From NCBI RefSeq assembly GCF_021155765.1, contig NC_060107.1, positions 9,968,501 to 10,032,500 on the forward strand: DNA of 64,000 nt. Direction: 5' to 3'. Each line of letters begins with the position of its first letter. Within the stretch, counting starts at the first letter, position 1. The notes beneath the pieces were generated by a model that was not told where the DNA came from, did not search any database, and saw only the letters and a list, made by a program, of their open reading frames with translations. This stretch comes from Diprion similis. Taxonomy: Eukaryota > Arthropoda > Insecta > Hymenoptera > Diprionidae. Positions 48,521 through 62,500 of the stretch are shown one piece after another. The position numbers and the translations under genes were made by a program.

Positions 48521-49412
48521 TTAATGATCAACCACCTACGTTATTGGTAACCCCTCCGAAAAAAAACTGCTAGATAATCGCGTTTTGTGGTGTTTTTGGA
48601 AAAGAGCTTCTTGTTTGGGTGCAGTTTAAGGCAGCCCAAAATACTCATGTCTCTACCAAACCGCAACTCGTTTGCATCGAGTCATACGGTACGTGGATTT
48701 GGTAAGTTAATACTTGATTGTGCCGATTCCATTTAGGGTTCAGACTGTGGTTAATACTCTGATTTATTGTCTGCGATTGTTTGGATAACGGGCCCTGAGT
48801 TGGGTTTGGTTTGTGTATAATGGGAGTGTAACTGGCTTAGCGGATAAATGCATCAGTCATGATAATCGCGATGTCGCAGAGGAAAGTGGCTGATTAATGA
48901 ACTGTGAAAATCTACGTACAGAACCTTCGAGAAAACTTGCCGCAAGTCTAATTATACTTGTGGTGAATGGCCGATGGTTCATACAAAACACACGATAACT
49001 CTGCTACGTAAAAAAAAGTACGACAAGGTATAATGCAAAATAAGACAAATACATGAACTGGAAAGTAGAAATGGAGAAAAGAGAACGACATGTCATGTAA
49101 TCACGAGAGGTTTGCCTCGTGCTCTGCGTTGACATACGAGGACAGTATATTCGTTCGATCTCACCGAGAAGCACGCGTGTGTCATGCGGGGGTATTTATG
49201 ATGCTTTCATGTCTGCACGGCATACGGCGGAGTCAAGACGAACTTGATACTACTCTTAATGGGTGCCGATATTTCATGGCGGAATGTGGAATTCGGTCTT
49301 TAATTTTCTCGTCAATTGCGACGATCACGTATCGGTTAAATCGAAGCCTGCCAACGAGGGACAAGATCACGTACTTACACGAGGTGGTTCGATAATTAAT
49401 GAGGTGACTTAC

Positions 49413-49439
49413 CCGCGCCTCTTCGTCGGCTTCAGTCAT
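49413..49439 (-). CDS. Candidate alternative first coding exon of dynein
   Basis: ATG at 49439 opens MTEADEEAR and stops exactly at a GTAAGT donor (after 49413) in phase 0. Dynein exon 2 starts in phase 0 with [13 protein letters not shown], so [18 protein letters not shown] would be a smooth charged helix and would bypass exon 1, giving 4,629 residues. A TATA box lies about 200 nt upstream. This is inference; splicing to exon 1 at 47659 would instead make this a short upstream ORF. Confidence 0.45.
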
Positions 49440-49643
49440 CTTCACAGCCTCCTTCACACTTTCCTGATTGATGCGAGAGGCACTCAACGCTTTTTTCGCT
49501 CTTCTTTAGGGTCACAAACGACCTACGTGCTATTGCGGTTGGCAAGGTAATGCGACATTAGCTATTCCATGTCCTTCTCTAGCTAGCTATACCTATCCTC
49601 TTCTCTCACGCCTGCCACTCTTTCTCCCTCTATCTGTCCCGCC

Positions 49644-49650
49644 TTTTATA
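49644..49650 (-). promoter_or_regulatory. TATA box candidate (TATAAAA)
   Basis: TATAAAAGGCGGG on the minus strand, oriented toward the dynein gene and about 200 nt upstream of the candidate first exon. Confidence 0.4.
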
Positions 49651-50349
49651 GTTTTACCTTATTCTCCTTATACAAGGCGAATGATCATTGGCGAAGCTTA
49701 TTATACCGTTGGAACGAGCCCCCCTGACTTCGACCGAGCTTTTCGTGATCACGATATATAACTTTAAAGAACCCAAAGCCACGGTATATTTATAAACCTA
49801 GTCCGGAGACTTATTGTAGTCTTTTCATTTCGCGAAGGAAATTAAAGGGGTGAAAACTAATTACTTTTCATACCCAACCTATCGTAAATAATTAATACTG
49901 CGTTTCCGTCGTTATTGGCATTGCAATCATTTCAATTTTTCTCATTGGTACAATGCATATCTGTGATACGCTGTGCAAGCTCTTGGATAGTAAATAACAA
50001 AGCAAGGCATTTATCGTGAGAAACAAATAAGTGGTCTACGATGCATGTAGGCTTTCGTGATGTGGATTTCAACCCTGATTGTGAGGCACGTCCGTAAGAA
50101 TAAAATAATAATAATAATAATACTTCCCCTGCATCGATTGAGCCTTGGCATAATTAGGATTGTGGATGGCAGGTAGTATTGGTACCAGTCCGCGATGTCT
50201 TCCTGAGTTTGAGAAACATAATAATCCTGAGCAATGTTACTTCTCGTATGTGCTGCTTTGTATTAGTTACCATTCCATGCTATGATATCGATATATACCT
50301 AATTGGCTAAAGCGGGGATAATTGGATTCAAGAATTACTCGGATCAGAG

Positions 50350-50373
50350 AGATAGAGAGAGAGAGAGAGAGAG
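50350..50373. repeat. (GA)n microsatellite
   Basis: GAGA run within GATAGAGAGAG sequence. Confidence 0.85.
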
Positions 50374-52534
50374 TAATTTACAAACTTCACGTCATCACGT
50401 ACGGAAATTTCATAGTCTTCATCGATAACATGATATGGTATCATCGATCATCGGTAATTTGATTTTAGATAATACTATATGCTGTGATTCGAGATTCAAT
50501 ATTTTGAGAAATTTGTGATGCTGACTAAAGTTGAAAGCAATAACTCGTGCCAGGTGTGATGAAATACAGAAACGTATGTAGTCATGTCATAATATGACGT
50601 CTCGACAAATTTACGACCGCTTTCCAAGTTACTAAATTTCAATTTTCAGGATTTTTATTACTTTGTGAAACATTAGTTTATCAAATTAGAAAATTAGAGG
50701 TATGATATCATTTTTTATTACCCCTTTCATCGATTTAAGTATTTGGACCAAACAAAAACCCAGTGAAACCAAATCGTTAAATAAATGGGTTTGAAAATGC
50801 TTTGAGAATCGATTTTCTCCACAAAGATCAAGTAATATTCAATTGGAAATCGACGATATAAACTATCACCAATGCATAAGCTAAACAACTCTACTCGTAA
50901 AAATCAATGTCATTAATATCCCGCAGATAAAATGTCTAAATGAACTTAAATTTGGTTTCTTCACATGTTTCCCATTTCAACCAGCTGCGATCGTTATCTC
51001 TTCCAAATGATGTATTCGCACTTACCCGCATTGTATGTGGAGTTAGATGACAAACTCGAGAGCACGTGTGAGTAACCATATTTCAAATTGCGATGTTCAC
51101 AATCCGAAATAACGTTCGTGAAATGATTTGTCCAGTGTTCGGGGATGTAGAAACCGATAATTGGACTCAGCTGAGTGGGAATTTTGGAACTGATAAGTTG
51201 AGGAGTAGGTATTGAAATGATTGAACGCATTGAGTTTCGAATGAAATTGCAGTATCTACGTTGTCACTGTTTATTATCGGAACCCGCTACTCTAGCTTCT
51301 AGGATAATAATTGGTAATATTGTATCGCCATCATCAAATTCAACTCGTCATCACCGTCGTATAATATCGCCAACCATATTGAGTGGCTCTCCAAGAGATG
51401 AGAAACGCTATGTTTGCCCAACTAGAAACCTCATTACATTATGTTATCATCTGATCCTCTCTAATCGAGTCGTATTCATTCATCAGTATCCAATAATTGT
51501 ATATCATCTATTATATCAGCTAAGGCACGCTATTAATTTATGATGTTAAACAATTATATACTATTTCGACAGTCTCCGGCTAAAATCTTATCATTTCATA
51601 CTTTTCTCGCAGCAGTTAATTGATCCTAGATGTTGACTACAACTGCAGATCAATTTGAGCAAAGTTCGAACTAGCTACTTGAAAATTGTTGAAATTTTAA
51701 ACATATATGATCTATCGGCAAGTCCTATGTGTACTTTCTTTGAGCAATCAGAGCATTTCTCACAACAGTATCATGGAGATAGCATTCACTTTCGAAACAA
51801 GTGTGGTACCTTCGGCTGGACAGTAACTAAGTTTCAAGAGTCAACGTTGAAGCATAAAGAGATTTCCTATTATACATAAGAATACATTATTTCTGCCGTT
51901 ATTGCTGTTTATCCTGATCATTGTTATCGTTATAGTTACTGTAACAGTGTTCACAAATGCTTCAGGATCGCTTGATGGTCATAAACTTTTCAGAGAGCAT
52001 AAGCTTCAGCTACCACACTCGTCACATCCGGTATCGTTATAGAGATATATTTATAATCGAATCTCCTATCGACATCAAAGATCATCACTCGTAATGCTAC
52101 AACGTGAACACGTACAATGTAGTCATCAATCAACGTTTAACAATCATTAAAATATGTAATAACAGCACGTCCATTGTGAGGTACGTTACAAAACTAGTAC
52201 AAAACTAGCAACTAGGTACAAAAATGTAATTAATAATTAATAATGGAGGCCACCCGGGAAACTGCCAGGGACCAGTGTGTGTTTTATTTTTTCTTCTTCT
52301 TCTATCCTCCTTCTTTGTCTTCATCTCAATGTTTTCAATACTCTTCGTTAGCGTTTTACCCGGATTCGCGAAAGTCGCACCCTCCGGTCCTTGATTTTTC
52401 ATGTACCTCTCCATTATACATCTAAATATATATATCTTAAACAATCTTTCAACCACGTTTTGATTACGCAAAGAAATTTTTTTTTCTAATCGGCTTATAA
52501 CTCTTATCGCTGAGAAATATAATACTGTTTCGTT

Positions 52535-52549
52535 GGGGGGGGGGGGGGG
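52535..52549. repeat. Poly-G tract
   Basis: Run of about 13-15 G in AT-rich sequence. Confidence 0.85.
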
Positions 52550-54808
52550 TCTTAATTTATTTCACGTTCACACATTCCTCATCACTTTTCTCCAGTTCAC
52601 ATACAATTTTCAATCCTCAGGCGCAGCGACAAAAATTATGCTTTTAATATATATATATATATCTAGTTCAAAGCGAAGCGAAAGCTGCTCCGCGCCTTGT
52701 CATCCTGTCATTCGTATGCAGAATTGTGAACGTGATGGTTTTTAGAGAAAACTTATGTCTATCAGACCGAAAGATTAATCGGCCTGCAAGCTTTTTTCCA
52801 CACGTACGTGTCAAGCGGAGAATATTAAATTTCGATAAACGGATTGCGATTTATTTATTATTATTTATTTGTTTTCCTCTTGTTTTTTACGCCAAGGGAA
52901 AATGTCGCGAACCAATTCATGAAAGTAGTCGATTTAAACTTTTGGTAACTTTTCACCATGCAACTAAGTCGATTCTCAGATTTTCACTGGCCGTAAGCTG
53001 ATGAGTAAACTTTTATTCTTTCCTTACTTTTGTTTAAGGTTTTTCTCTTCAAGAAAACGATAAGTCCAATCCGATCATGATTTTATCGTACCATGAACAT
53101 TTGATTTGTCTTTTTTGTTTTGTCTTGTTTTTTTTTTTTTGCGAAAAATGAAAGATAAACTGAAATATGGAACATTATTATACTGAGAGAAAGTTTAAAA
53201 AGGTATTCATTTATCATTTGGAAGCATATCACTAGAATTATCAACAATGCCCAAAGTAGAGCGATTGATTCGCGAAAGTTTTGCCGATTGCTCACGCCGT
53301 GCACAACGGCAGGTTATTATTACTATCATTATTATCATTATTATTTTTATTATTATATTATTTTTTTCGTTTTTATTTTTCTAATTCTACTACTAATAAT
53401 TTTTTTCTTATTTTCACGTTTTTCATTTGCACAGTTTCCGGAGGGTGCGAAATTTTGTATATATAAGCCACTCCAAAAATTATAGCACAAAAATCTGAGG
53501 TTAAAATTTTTATGGTATAGTGTAATTTTGACAGCTTTTATTATCGAATTTGTACCGCATCAGTGTAATTTACTCCAGAACGGTAACGTTAATTTTTTTT
53601 ACCTATTCCTGTAACGGGGGTAAAAAAAACGCTCCAATCTTGTAAATTCCACCTTTCGGGTACGACATATCGTTAAGAGTCCTATAGCATCTCATTTTCT
53701 TCGTTTTTAAAAAAAAATAATTGATGAATGCGAAAAATTATCACCTTTGTAATAGCATTTCACACATGTTCTGCAAACTGAAAATTAAAGAAATTTTCGT
53801 AGTTTTATTCGTGTTTTTGTATGATAAGATTAATGTAATAATCTTATTTTTAGAACATCCAATATATAGAAAAAATGATCGCAACTAGATCGAGATTTTT
53901 ACCCCAGATAGTTGATCAATAATTTGTGGATTGACACATTTCTATTAGTTTGTATGTATGCGAGTTTCCCATAAACTGTAACTTTGGAAACAATGTTCTA
54001 ATGGATTTTCATCTGCGACTCTAATTACTTTGACAGCGATTTTCTTCAGTAAAAATTGCAAGGATTGTGGTGGATATTATAATTTATCAGTATGTTGAAC
54101 CCTGCCGTGAATTTCACACAATTAACATATGTGTTTAATACTTGTTTTACTACCGTGTAACTCGCCTAAAAATTATATGAATTTTTTTCTCAAGGCTACC
54201 GCAAACTTCTAATATTTAAAATTTGTATGCAAATCCATAAGAAAATGAATTTCATACGAAATAATTGAAATGAAAATTAAGACAAATGAGTTACATTCGC
54301 AAAAGTTTTTTTCAATTTGTGAAATACCATAATGTTTTTGTAACTTTTACTGCAAAAAAACAGGCTAGTCGTACAATTATCGTTGCCCATGCGAATCGAA
54401 CAGACCATCATTTTCCATATAGCTATAGATTCATATGTGTACAGATATATCTATACGTATGTATTATAATTGTAATTATTAGCGATTTTGGGAAGAAATT
54501 TTAGTTGAATTTCAATTTGTTAGCTGAGTCTTGCGACTGCTGCTGATTGCGCTACGCGTAAACTGCTCTTTTAATTAATTAATTAACTATTTTACAACAT
54601 ATAGAGAATCAAAGAATCATTGATCACCTTTCGGCGCACGAGACGAGCTTCGAACTTTTTTTCCTTCCATCACAATATGTTCGATTTTCATTGATATATA
54701 TTCGAAGATCGCACGAGAAAAAATTTAACGATTACGAAGCACAATCCGTACGTGAAAGTCGTATTTGTCGACCTGGCCGAATCACAAGATTTGATCATCA
54801 GTTATTAT

Positions 54809-54831
54809 ACACACACACACACACACACACT
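54809..54831. repeat. (AC)n microsatellite
   Basis: Uninterrupted AC dinucleotide repeat followed by TCACACC. Confidence 0.88.
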
Positions 54832-57006
54832 CACACCGTATTCATCGCCGCATAATACAATAAACTACGTTCTATACTAAATGCGTATTTTATAATAATA
54901 ATACGATATATATTATTTTGGCTCTCATCTTTCCCTTTCTTTTTTTTTTTTTTCTTTTTCATTTCATTTTAACAATTTCACAATTCATTTCCACTACGAT
55001 GTCGTCACGAGTTCGCTGGGTGCACGATACCACTAATATCGTTTCTTAAATTTTATTTCACTTTATAGTATGCTTAGTTACCGTCATGATTTTCACTTAT
55101 CTCCTATTTCTTGTTACAACGCCTACAGTAAGAGGTGTCTTTTGTTGTTTTTGAATTTTTCGACTTTCGAGGTGAGAGAGAGAGGGTCGACCGCACGGTA
55201 TGACAGGTGAAGCGCGATTAAAAAAGCTTGAAAATTCGCGCAGTCTCGTCCAAAGGCGTTCTACGATTTTTAATACATTTTTTTTTTTTTTTGTTCTAAT
55301 TTTAGCACGTCACATTCATAGAGGCATCTCTGTAATTGACTAGGTGTATTTTTTTTTTTTTGCTTCATTTTCTTTTTTTTCCGCATTTGTTAACGTTCAT
55401 TAATCTTCGCAATATATAGTAACTTTTTTTTTCTTTATTTTTTTTTTTTTTTCTTTCATTTTTAGCTCGCTAAAAACACTTATTGAGCGTGATCTTATAT
55501 AAACGTATAGATATAGACAACAGTTAATTATTATTAGTTTATTTTTTATTTGTTTGTTTATTTATTTATTTTTTTTGCTCTTTTTTCAATTCAATTTTTT
55601 TTTTTTATTCTCCTTTTCGTAAGAATTTTCACGCTAATTAACAAACGCTAGATTGAGCGAAGCGAGGTTACTTTGTAGATTTAAAGATGTCTAATGAAAA
55701 TTACGCGACCGACTGGTCAGTCTTACTATTCGTTACATAACATATTTATATATGTATATATGTAGATATATATATGCATACATACGTATGAATTATATAT
55801 ATATATATATATATGCATATGGAATTTTTTTTTTTTTCATTTCAATGCGTGTCTCGATCATCACTATATAGGTATATGAATCCAGCACATCGCTGCATTG
55901 CCCGCATCTATTCAACATGACAATATTGTATGTACTTTTATATAGAGAAGAAAACATCGGCTGAATATAACCAACGAAGCGAGTTTAATTATAATAACTT
56001 TATTCTTTATATTTTACTCAGAAAGCAGTTTATACGTATATTCTCATTTTTCATTATCTTTGCCGCTCCCAAACACGTGTATCGCACATTTTTTAGAATC
56101 AACGAAATATGCACGCCAGGCATTCCAGTTGAACTCGACTCTTTTTTTCTTTGATTGTAGAATAATTTGATGCATTCAACTCCAAGTCCCTAGTCTTGCT
56201 GCTGCTCTACAAGCTTTAGATTTTTTCAAATTGATTTTTTTTAACCCTTAGAATTGTTGAAATACGTGGCATACGTTGTCACGTCATGTGCATGTAGTTT
56301 CATTAAGAATGTAAAACAAAACAAAAAACATAACTCGGTATACTTACTTACATTCTCTGTGATAAATTTTTTGTGCGGTACTGCGCACTGTAGAAATTTA
56401 AAACATGATTTTTTTTTTTTTTTTCAAGTTCAAATTTAATAACAAAAGACAAATTTCTCGAACCGTCATCGCGGTGATTCCAGCATCTCAATTCAAGGAG
56501 TTATGAATTAAGACACGACAAGGAATTGATATAAATAAATCAAATAACGAGTCGTTTGGTTTACCTAATTCAAATGTTCCGTGGTTTAACTGAATATTGC
56601 ATTTTCTTTTATTTTCAAATATTTACAACTGTTAAAGCTAATTGTAGGTTGCATTAATCTAAATCGGAGATGGAAATGTTATTATCCGGACATACGGTGT
56701 GAAAAAAAAATTTCTCATGTATTACGTAAGAGATATTTGAGAAAATTGAAACTGTCGACTTTTGGAAAGGCAAAGTTTGTTAAAACGGTAAAATGAAAAA
56801 TATATCTACGTTGGAATTTATTTACTTTTATTTCGTTCTAAATTTTTTTTGGTTATGATATTTAACAATAATTATTACAGCTACGAATACTTAAGAGTGG
56901 AAATTAATCGAACCGAACATCTTGAGAAAAAGTTAATCACCTTAAGAGTTTGGAAATGAAGACTTCAAACTCCCGTAAAAACTATTCCACCTTCGGTGTA
57001 TATATT

Positions 57007-57012
57007 TTTATT
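57007..57012 (-). terminator. AATAAA candidate for the GPCR gene
   Basis: First clear hexamer on the minus strand found downstream of the stop at 57482, about 470 nt away. Confidence 0.35.
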
Positions 57013-57481
57013 AAATAATGGTCGAAACGAGTATTAACAACGAACGTAATTGACCTGGAATGCCCAGCACATATTTCACGTTTGGTTTTGTTCGATAAAG
57101 CGCGTGCTTTTCTCAGATAGATTGAAAGACTTGCAGAACAAAGCTTCTTCAATTATCTCCAAGTGAACAATACCTGTCCGAAGTATACGTTCATCCGTCG
57201 AAACGAAAGGTAACAATGAATCGACACAATGCTGGATCTGGATATTCGAAGTTCCAACGGTCTAAGAAAATCTCCCGGATTATACCTCGCAACAAGTGAA
57301 CTGAACCGCGAAATTGAGTCATTATCATGCTCCTTCAACACGCGAGGAAAAACTGTAGGATCAACTCCCAGTATAACACGAGATAGAAAATGTGTAATGC
57401 GATGCTCTAGGAATGCGGCGCGTGTAGAACGCACTGACACTCGCTCGACCTTAGCTGCATATTGGTATATTGGTACTCTTT

Positions 57482-59520
57482 TTAGTCGTCGTCGTCCAGA
57501 CCCAGGAGTTCCGGAGGAAGTCTTCGGTGTCGGCAGCACAGAGTCAGACAGAGGACCCGGGCGGCGAGTCGAAACTGGGGACTCAGGGTCCCGAGGACAA
57601 CGGCTTTCCAGAAGCTGTTGGTAAGCCCGAACCACACGACAGCGAAGTTCAGGAATGGTACCTACCAAAGAAATCAGGACTTAGAACGGTCAGCCAGCCT
57701 CAGGAACCAAGAGGACTCAACGAGCCCATTGAAGGAAGCTTGCGAATCCAATGAAATGAAATTTTCCCACCTGCGGTGGTCCATTAACGACCGCGTAGAG
57801 TTTGAGACCAGCGTACGGCGCCCAGGAGGCCCAGAACGTCATCACCAGGACGAAGGACATGATGTGACTAGGATTGCTCAGGTTTTCGGACAGCGCTGTA
57901 GCGTACTCCTTGTCGTGGATAGGCACGCCGGATCTCAGTTTCCTCATCATTGAGAATATGTAGTAGTAGGTGTAGACGATTGTGATCACCGATGGGCCCA
58001 GGACCAGGATGGACAGAGTCACGGTGTACGCGGCCATGTTTCCCCAGTCGAGCATGCATATGAAGGCTTCGTGATCGAAGATCGCCTTGTTGAAGCCGAG
58101 GAGAGGTGGACAGCACATCATTGCAGCGCTGATCCAAGTGAACGCCATCCAGCATTGGCACCTCGTCTTCGTCTGCACCGTCTCGTATCTGAGTGGTTTC
58201 CTGTATGGACAGAATCGTTTACACGTCAAGGTCGATTGTGACTGAAGCATGCACTGACGCCAAGTGAGTGTTGGAGTTGTACACTCCTCATTCATTCGCT
58301 CCTTGGCAGTTGGAGAATAGCCAGAAAAGTATGTCGCTTATGACGACCTTAAGGAATCAACTTGTGAAAAACATGTGCGATTCGTCATACTGTGCGTAAA
58401 ACCTGCCCGGTGAATGGAGCGAGCATTATTTGACACAGTTGGACTCAAGAACGTGTAAACTAAGTCAGTCTGTCGTTCTGTCTAGTCGAACGCTTATTAC
58501 AGATTAAGGTGCTTATAAAGAAGCGTCGCCTTTCATGCCTGCCGGTAATTTTTTACCGACATTACACGCATACATTACCGGCATGCGCGTAATATCGGTA
58601 ACAAATGTCGCCAAAATGAGATTTCGGTGTTCTTCGTAATCGAAAACCAGATCAGCTGCCATTTCGTCATTTTACCATCAAATCTCATGGGATTGGGCTC
58701 AAAATGTGTGTTTCATCACCGCCGAGTGGCATCATACCGGATAGGTCGATCCATTCAGTGCAGCTGTGAAAATTTGGCCAATTTCTGTGAGTGGTAACCA
58801 ATCTGTAAATTTTTTTTCAAAATTTTGAAAAAGTAAAAAGACGCTCCACTTTTTGCCAAAATAAGGCAATCACTGCCCAAGTTTCACTCTGATCGCTTCA
58901 GCGGTATAGGAGTTTTGCATCCCCGCGTTTTCGAGGTGTACAACGCTTCTTTATAAGCACCTTAATGGGCGCATCTACACTGCGACTGAAAAATTCTGCA
59001 ACGTAGTATCTACCTGATGGCGAGGTATCGGTCGACGGAAATCCACATGAAGGTGTAGACCGAGACTGCCCAGAGCGTGACCTCCAGGTAGCCGATTAGC
59101 CGGCACACGATGTCGCTGTAGACCCATCGCCGCACTAACGCTGGGTAAACGGAGAGCGGAACAACTAGCAATCCGCAGAGTAGATCGGCTGAGGCCAATG
59201 ACAGCAAGTAGTAGTTTATCACCTCGCTGGGGCCTGTGAGTAGAAAAGAAAAACGAGCATGCAAATCGTTGATCATACGCGTCAGGGGTTGCATGACGAA
59301 GTTGACGATCACTGAAGCTGCTGGACCAAAACGGCTCAACTGAATATGCAATTTGGCCATGAATAATCATAGGAACCACGTGACTTTGGACTCAAGAATT
59401 ATACTCACCGCGGAAGTTGAGGTAGGTGGCGATGATGAGCAGATTCGAAAGTATGATGGCGACGCCGACCACGAAGATGAGGCCCGCCTGCATGAGAGCC
59501 TCCAGCGAGGGCTCCTCCAT
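57482..59520 (-). CDS. Orphan class A (rhodopsin-like) G-protein-coupled receptor
   Basis: Four exons joined in phase: 59409-59520, 59014-59233, 57771-58200, 57482-57661; 313 residues, plasma membrane. TM1 is AGLIFVVGVAIILSNLLIIA with Asn 1.50; TM2 is NYYLLSLASADLLCGLLVVP; the TM3 end has the intact DRY motif (SVDRYLAIR, residues 105-107); a disulfide pair is expected between C81 and the ECL2 Cys (AFICMLDW, ~159). TM6 is FVLVMTFWASWAPY. TM7 has NSFWK (residues 269-273) where most class A receptors have NPxxY. The tail is short, with a CC pair likely to be palmitoylated, ending LLGLDDD. The N-terminus is only ~10 residues, with no signal peptide. It looks like the conserved amine-receptor-like orphan group found across arthropods (Drosophila CG13579 type, from memory). 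The ligand is unknown. Confidence 0.92.
58503..58966. mobile_element. MITE with perfect 24-bp inverted termini in GPCR intron 2
   Basis: The sequence ATTAAGGTGCTTATAAAGAA plus GCGT at 58503-58526 is repeated exactly, inverted, at 58943-58966. TTAA (58504-58507 and 58962-58965) lies at both borders, with TA also compatible as target site. It occupies 464 of the intron's 813 nt. The interior has small palindromes around GGTAAT...ATTACC and no ORF. The identical termini suggest recent insertion. Confidence 0.85.
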
Positions 59521-62500
59521 GCCGCCCCCCCTACGCGCCGCATCCCCCCACCCACCCTGAGGTGCCTGGTCCCCCCTTTCACCCTTCTTTGCACTTCACT
59601 CCGTCCCAACCACTTCCGTCCACTACTTCACCTCGGTACACAACCTCACGCAACTCCTGCCTCCTCCTCCTCCCAGCCCTAAAGCTTTTGGCACAGATGT
59701 CACGCTCTTTCTTTCTTACGTGGCTTATTTGACTCGGATGGCTTGTCTCCGAATTCACTTTTCTTCTCTCTGGCGTTTCCTCGACTCTTCGACACTCGAT
59801 TCCCCTCCTCAAGTGCACTGAATCGCCCGTGGAATTGTTCTCCAAGCCGTGAATCACGCGAACCCCATTGCCGGTGGTTGAAACTCGTCCAGGATCGATC
59901 TGGTGCTTCTGAAAGTAGAAAAGATTTCCACCTATCAGGACTCACCTCGATAGCTGACTCGATGAGCTATAACGTGATTACTTTTAGCTACGTCCAATCT
60001 CCGTACGGAGATCTAATGTTGAAATCGCATTGTCAAGGGATAGTTTCGCGAGGTATAAACGGGCTAAATGAAAGTAATGACGAGCGTGTTCTCGTCACAA
60101 TTGAGTCCAATCAAAGCCTGGAAATGACTTTCAGGTTCTTTCTTCCATACCTCCTTTCCTAGCAACAAACGCTCTCTGTGGATCTCCCTTGGATCGATCA
60201 ACCGCTTTCGCCAACGTGGAAATACGTAAACCTGCACGATGGATCAATATCTGAAGTCTGTATAACTAAGTCTGCAAGTTGACCATGAATAAGCATAGAG
60301 CCCACGTGATAGCAAACTGTGCACTTGACTGATACCTGAAACTAACTCACCTACATCGCTTGATTAATCAGGTTATCACTTTACGCTCGTATTTCAATGC
60401 CGTAGATCAAATACGTACAGCGCAGTACGTTTATGTTTCGATGTGACGCTTTTCTTTAGGGGTGAATTTAGTGACACACGAGTATTATTGGCCGCATGTC
60501 TCACTTTCAACCGACAAACTAAGTTGTGCCGACCTACTTATTCCCGAATGTAAACTGTAGGAAATATATTCGGGAATTCAGGTGAGGAGCCGGCATGTGT
60601 ATGCTCTAGAGGACGTACGTATTACACGTCACACTGTGTTCCTTGGCTTGCGCAAATTCGTTTCCATAAGATCTGCTTCATGGCCGAGTCATATGAGTCG
60701 TCCGTATCGACCGTCATTCATAATTCAATCAAGTCGATCTTGAATGGAATAGGTGCACGTACTAGTCTAGCATTGGTATACATACAGGTTCACCTCTGCA
60801 CGTCGCTCACGTGACACTGTCATTTTTTTCATTCTTTTTCATCGTGGTTCAAGACTGATGTGTGACATTGTACAGTTCAGGATCTAATTAAGTGAGTTTC
60901 GAGTCAATTAAAACTCCTCAGTTAATCTTGAGATTGCCATCTACTTACCCCAATTTTATCGGTCTAATAGAAGGTTGGAGGCAAATGGTGAAATGTTTGT
61001 ACCAATGAATTGACACTAGACTGGAGGAGATTTATCATTCTTCACTTTACCTATCACTCCACATGTTCACTAGAACTTCGAAAAGGAATATTACGATTAT
61101 CTGCTAAATGAAGGTTTGACAAATTTTTAACAGTATCTATTTTATAAATATCAGAAGAATCATTCTCCTTCTTTTACGCATAGCAATTCGTTTAACTCAA
61201 CCTTTGAACGTAAGAGTGAAGCTCTATCTAGTGCCAAGGTCCAGTGAGTGACCTTGACCTGTAGTCAGGATTTTGTGAGACGCACATTTTTCATAGTATT
61301 AAATCATGTCAAGTCTGTTAGTGGTTATTCAAATGTGCTTACCATTCAAAAATGTCCATAATGGCATGTGAGTTTTCAAATTAATTCTTTACTGGTCTAG
61401 CTAACGATGAAGATTGTTAGGCTTAGCGTAGGTATACATTATTTTATCATTATTCATCATTACACCTCATCCATGAACAATACTACGAGTACAAGAGGTG
61501 ATCCAATGTGTTTATTAAAATTTAGCAGAAACTTCAACTCAGTATAAAGACATAGACCACATTGGTCCGCAGTGTGGCACTGAACACTCGTCATTACCAT
61601 CATGTGAATAAATAATTTAATAACTAAACGAACAAGTGACGTCCAGAGTTTACATTATTAAATGTAGAGCGCTACTGCGCCTTGGTTATGCACATAGTCA
61701 TGTACCTACGTAGATGATGGTGTAAGTAGCTGATTCCAGCGCATTGCAGATCGCTACTTGCTTGGGTAACGTGGTACACGCTCTCACCATTATGGCACGT
61801 GTCGCCTGTACGTGTACTGGCCGATGCTGATAAGCGTGAAAAACGGCTTACGAAGCCTTGCAGTTCCTTACTTCGCCCCATTCGCTCGTTGCACGTGCTT
61901 AAGTGACCCGCGCCCTGTACTGTGTATTCCACACAACTACGCTCGCATACGTATTTTAGCGTATTCACTGGATCGGCTTGATGACATACAACAGCCCTGA
62001 TGCCATTAGTCGGCTTCTTCGGATACCTAATACAGGTCTACCTACTGTGGTACAGTCGTACTAATTACCTATCCATCATCGCACGGCATTTTTATTTTAT
62101 TTTTTTTGATCACTTGAGTTCAAGCAGATCTTACTGCTCATTGTGTAGTAATTTTCACTGAAAATATGAAGCTAATACTACAGGGTTTCCATAAGGTTAT
62201 AGTTTATTTGGTCATTTTCAGTGACAAAATCAATGAATACACCGAGTAACTAGTATAAGGTAACTGAAAATGTTAGTGATTACTGAGTAACGTGTTCCAA
62301 GCTAGTTAAAATATTCGCTAAAACCATGTTCAAAGTTTATACTCTAAAATTATAGTCATCCTCATTGAATACTGTTTCAGTTACCATCAGATTAATTCCA
62401 TCAATCTTTGGGAAGTAGACTTCTGGTTTTGTCAACACTTGATCAAAACTTTAGCGGGAATGAAACAGATCTCGTTTTAACATTCCGGGGTTCCGGAAAA

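Larger units (their letters stand above)
49651..57006. other. Large intergenic region with simple repeats
   Basis: No gene supported. AT-rich, with a GA run at about 50350-50373, poly-G at about 52535-52549, an AC run at about 54810-54831, many T homopolymers from 54.9 to 55.6 kb, and TA runs near 55795-55814. All ORFs are short and composition-driven. Confidence 0.6.

Noticed and set aside
57153..57668. 171-codon minus ORF in the GPCR 3' exon
   Set aside because: A different frame of the last GPCR exon, extending into 3' sequence. The TM7 frame (57482-57661) fits the receptor.
59743..60162. 139-codon plus ORF upstream of the GPCR
   Set aside because: No domain or homology pattern, Ser-rich shadow, no splice context.
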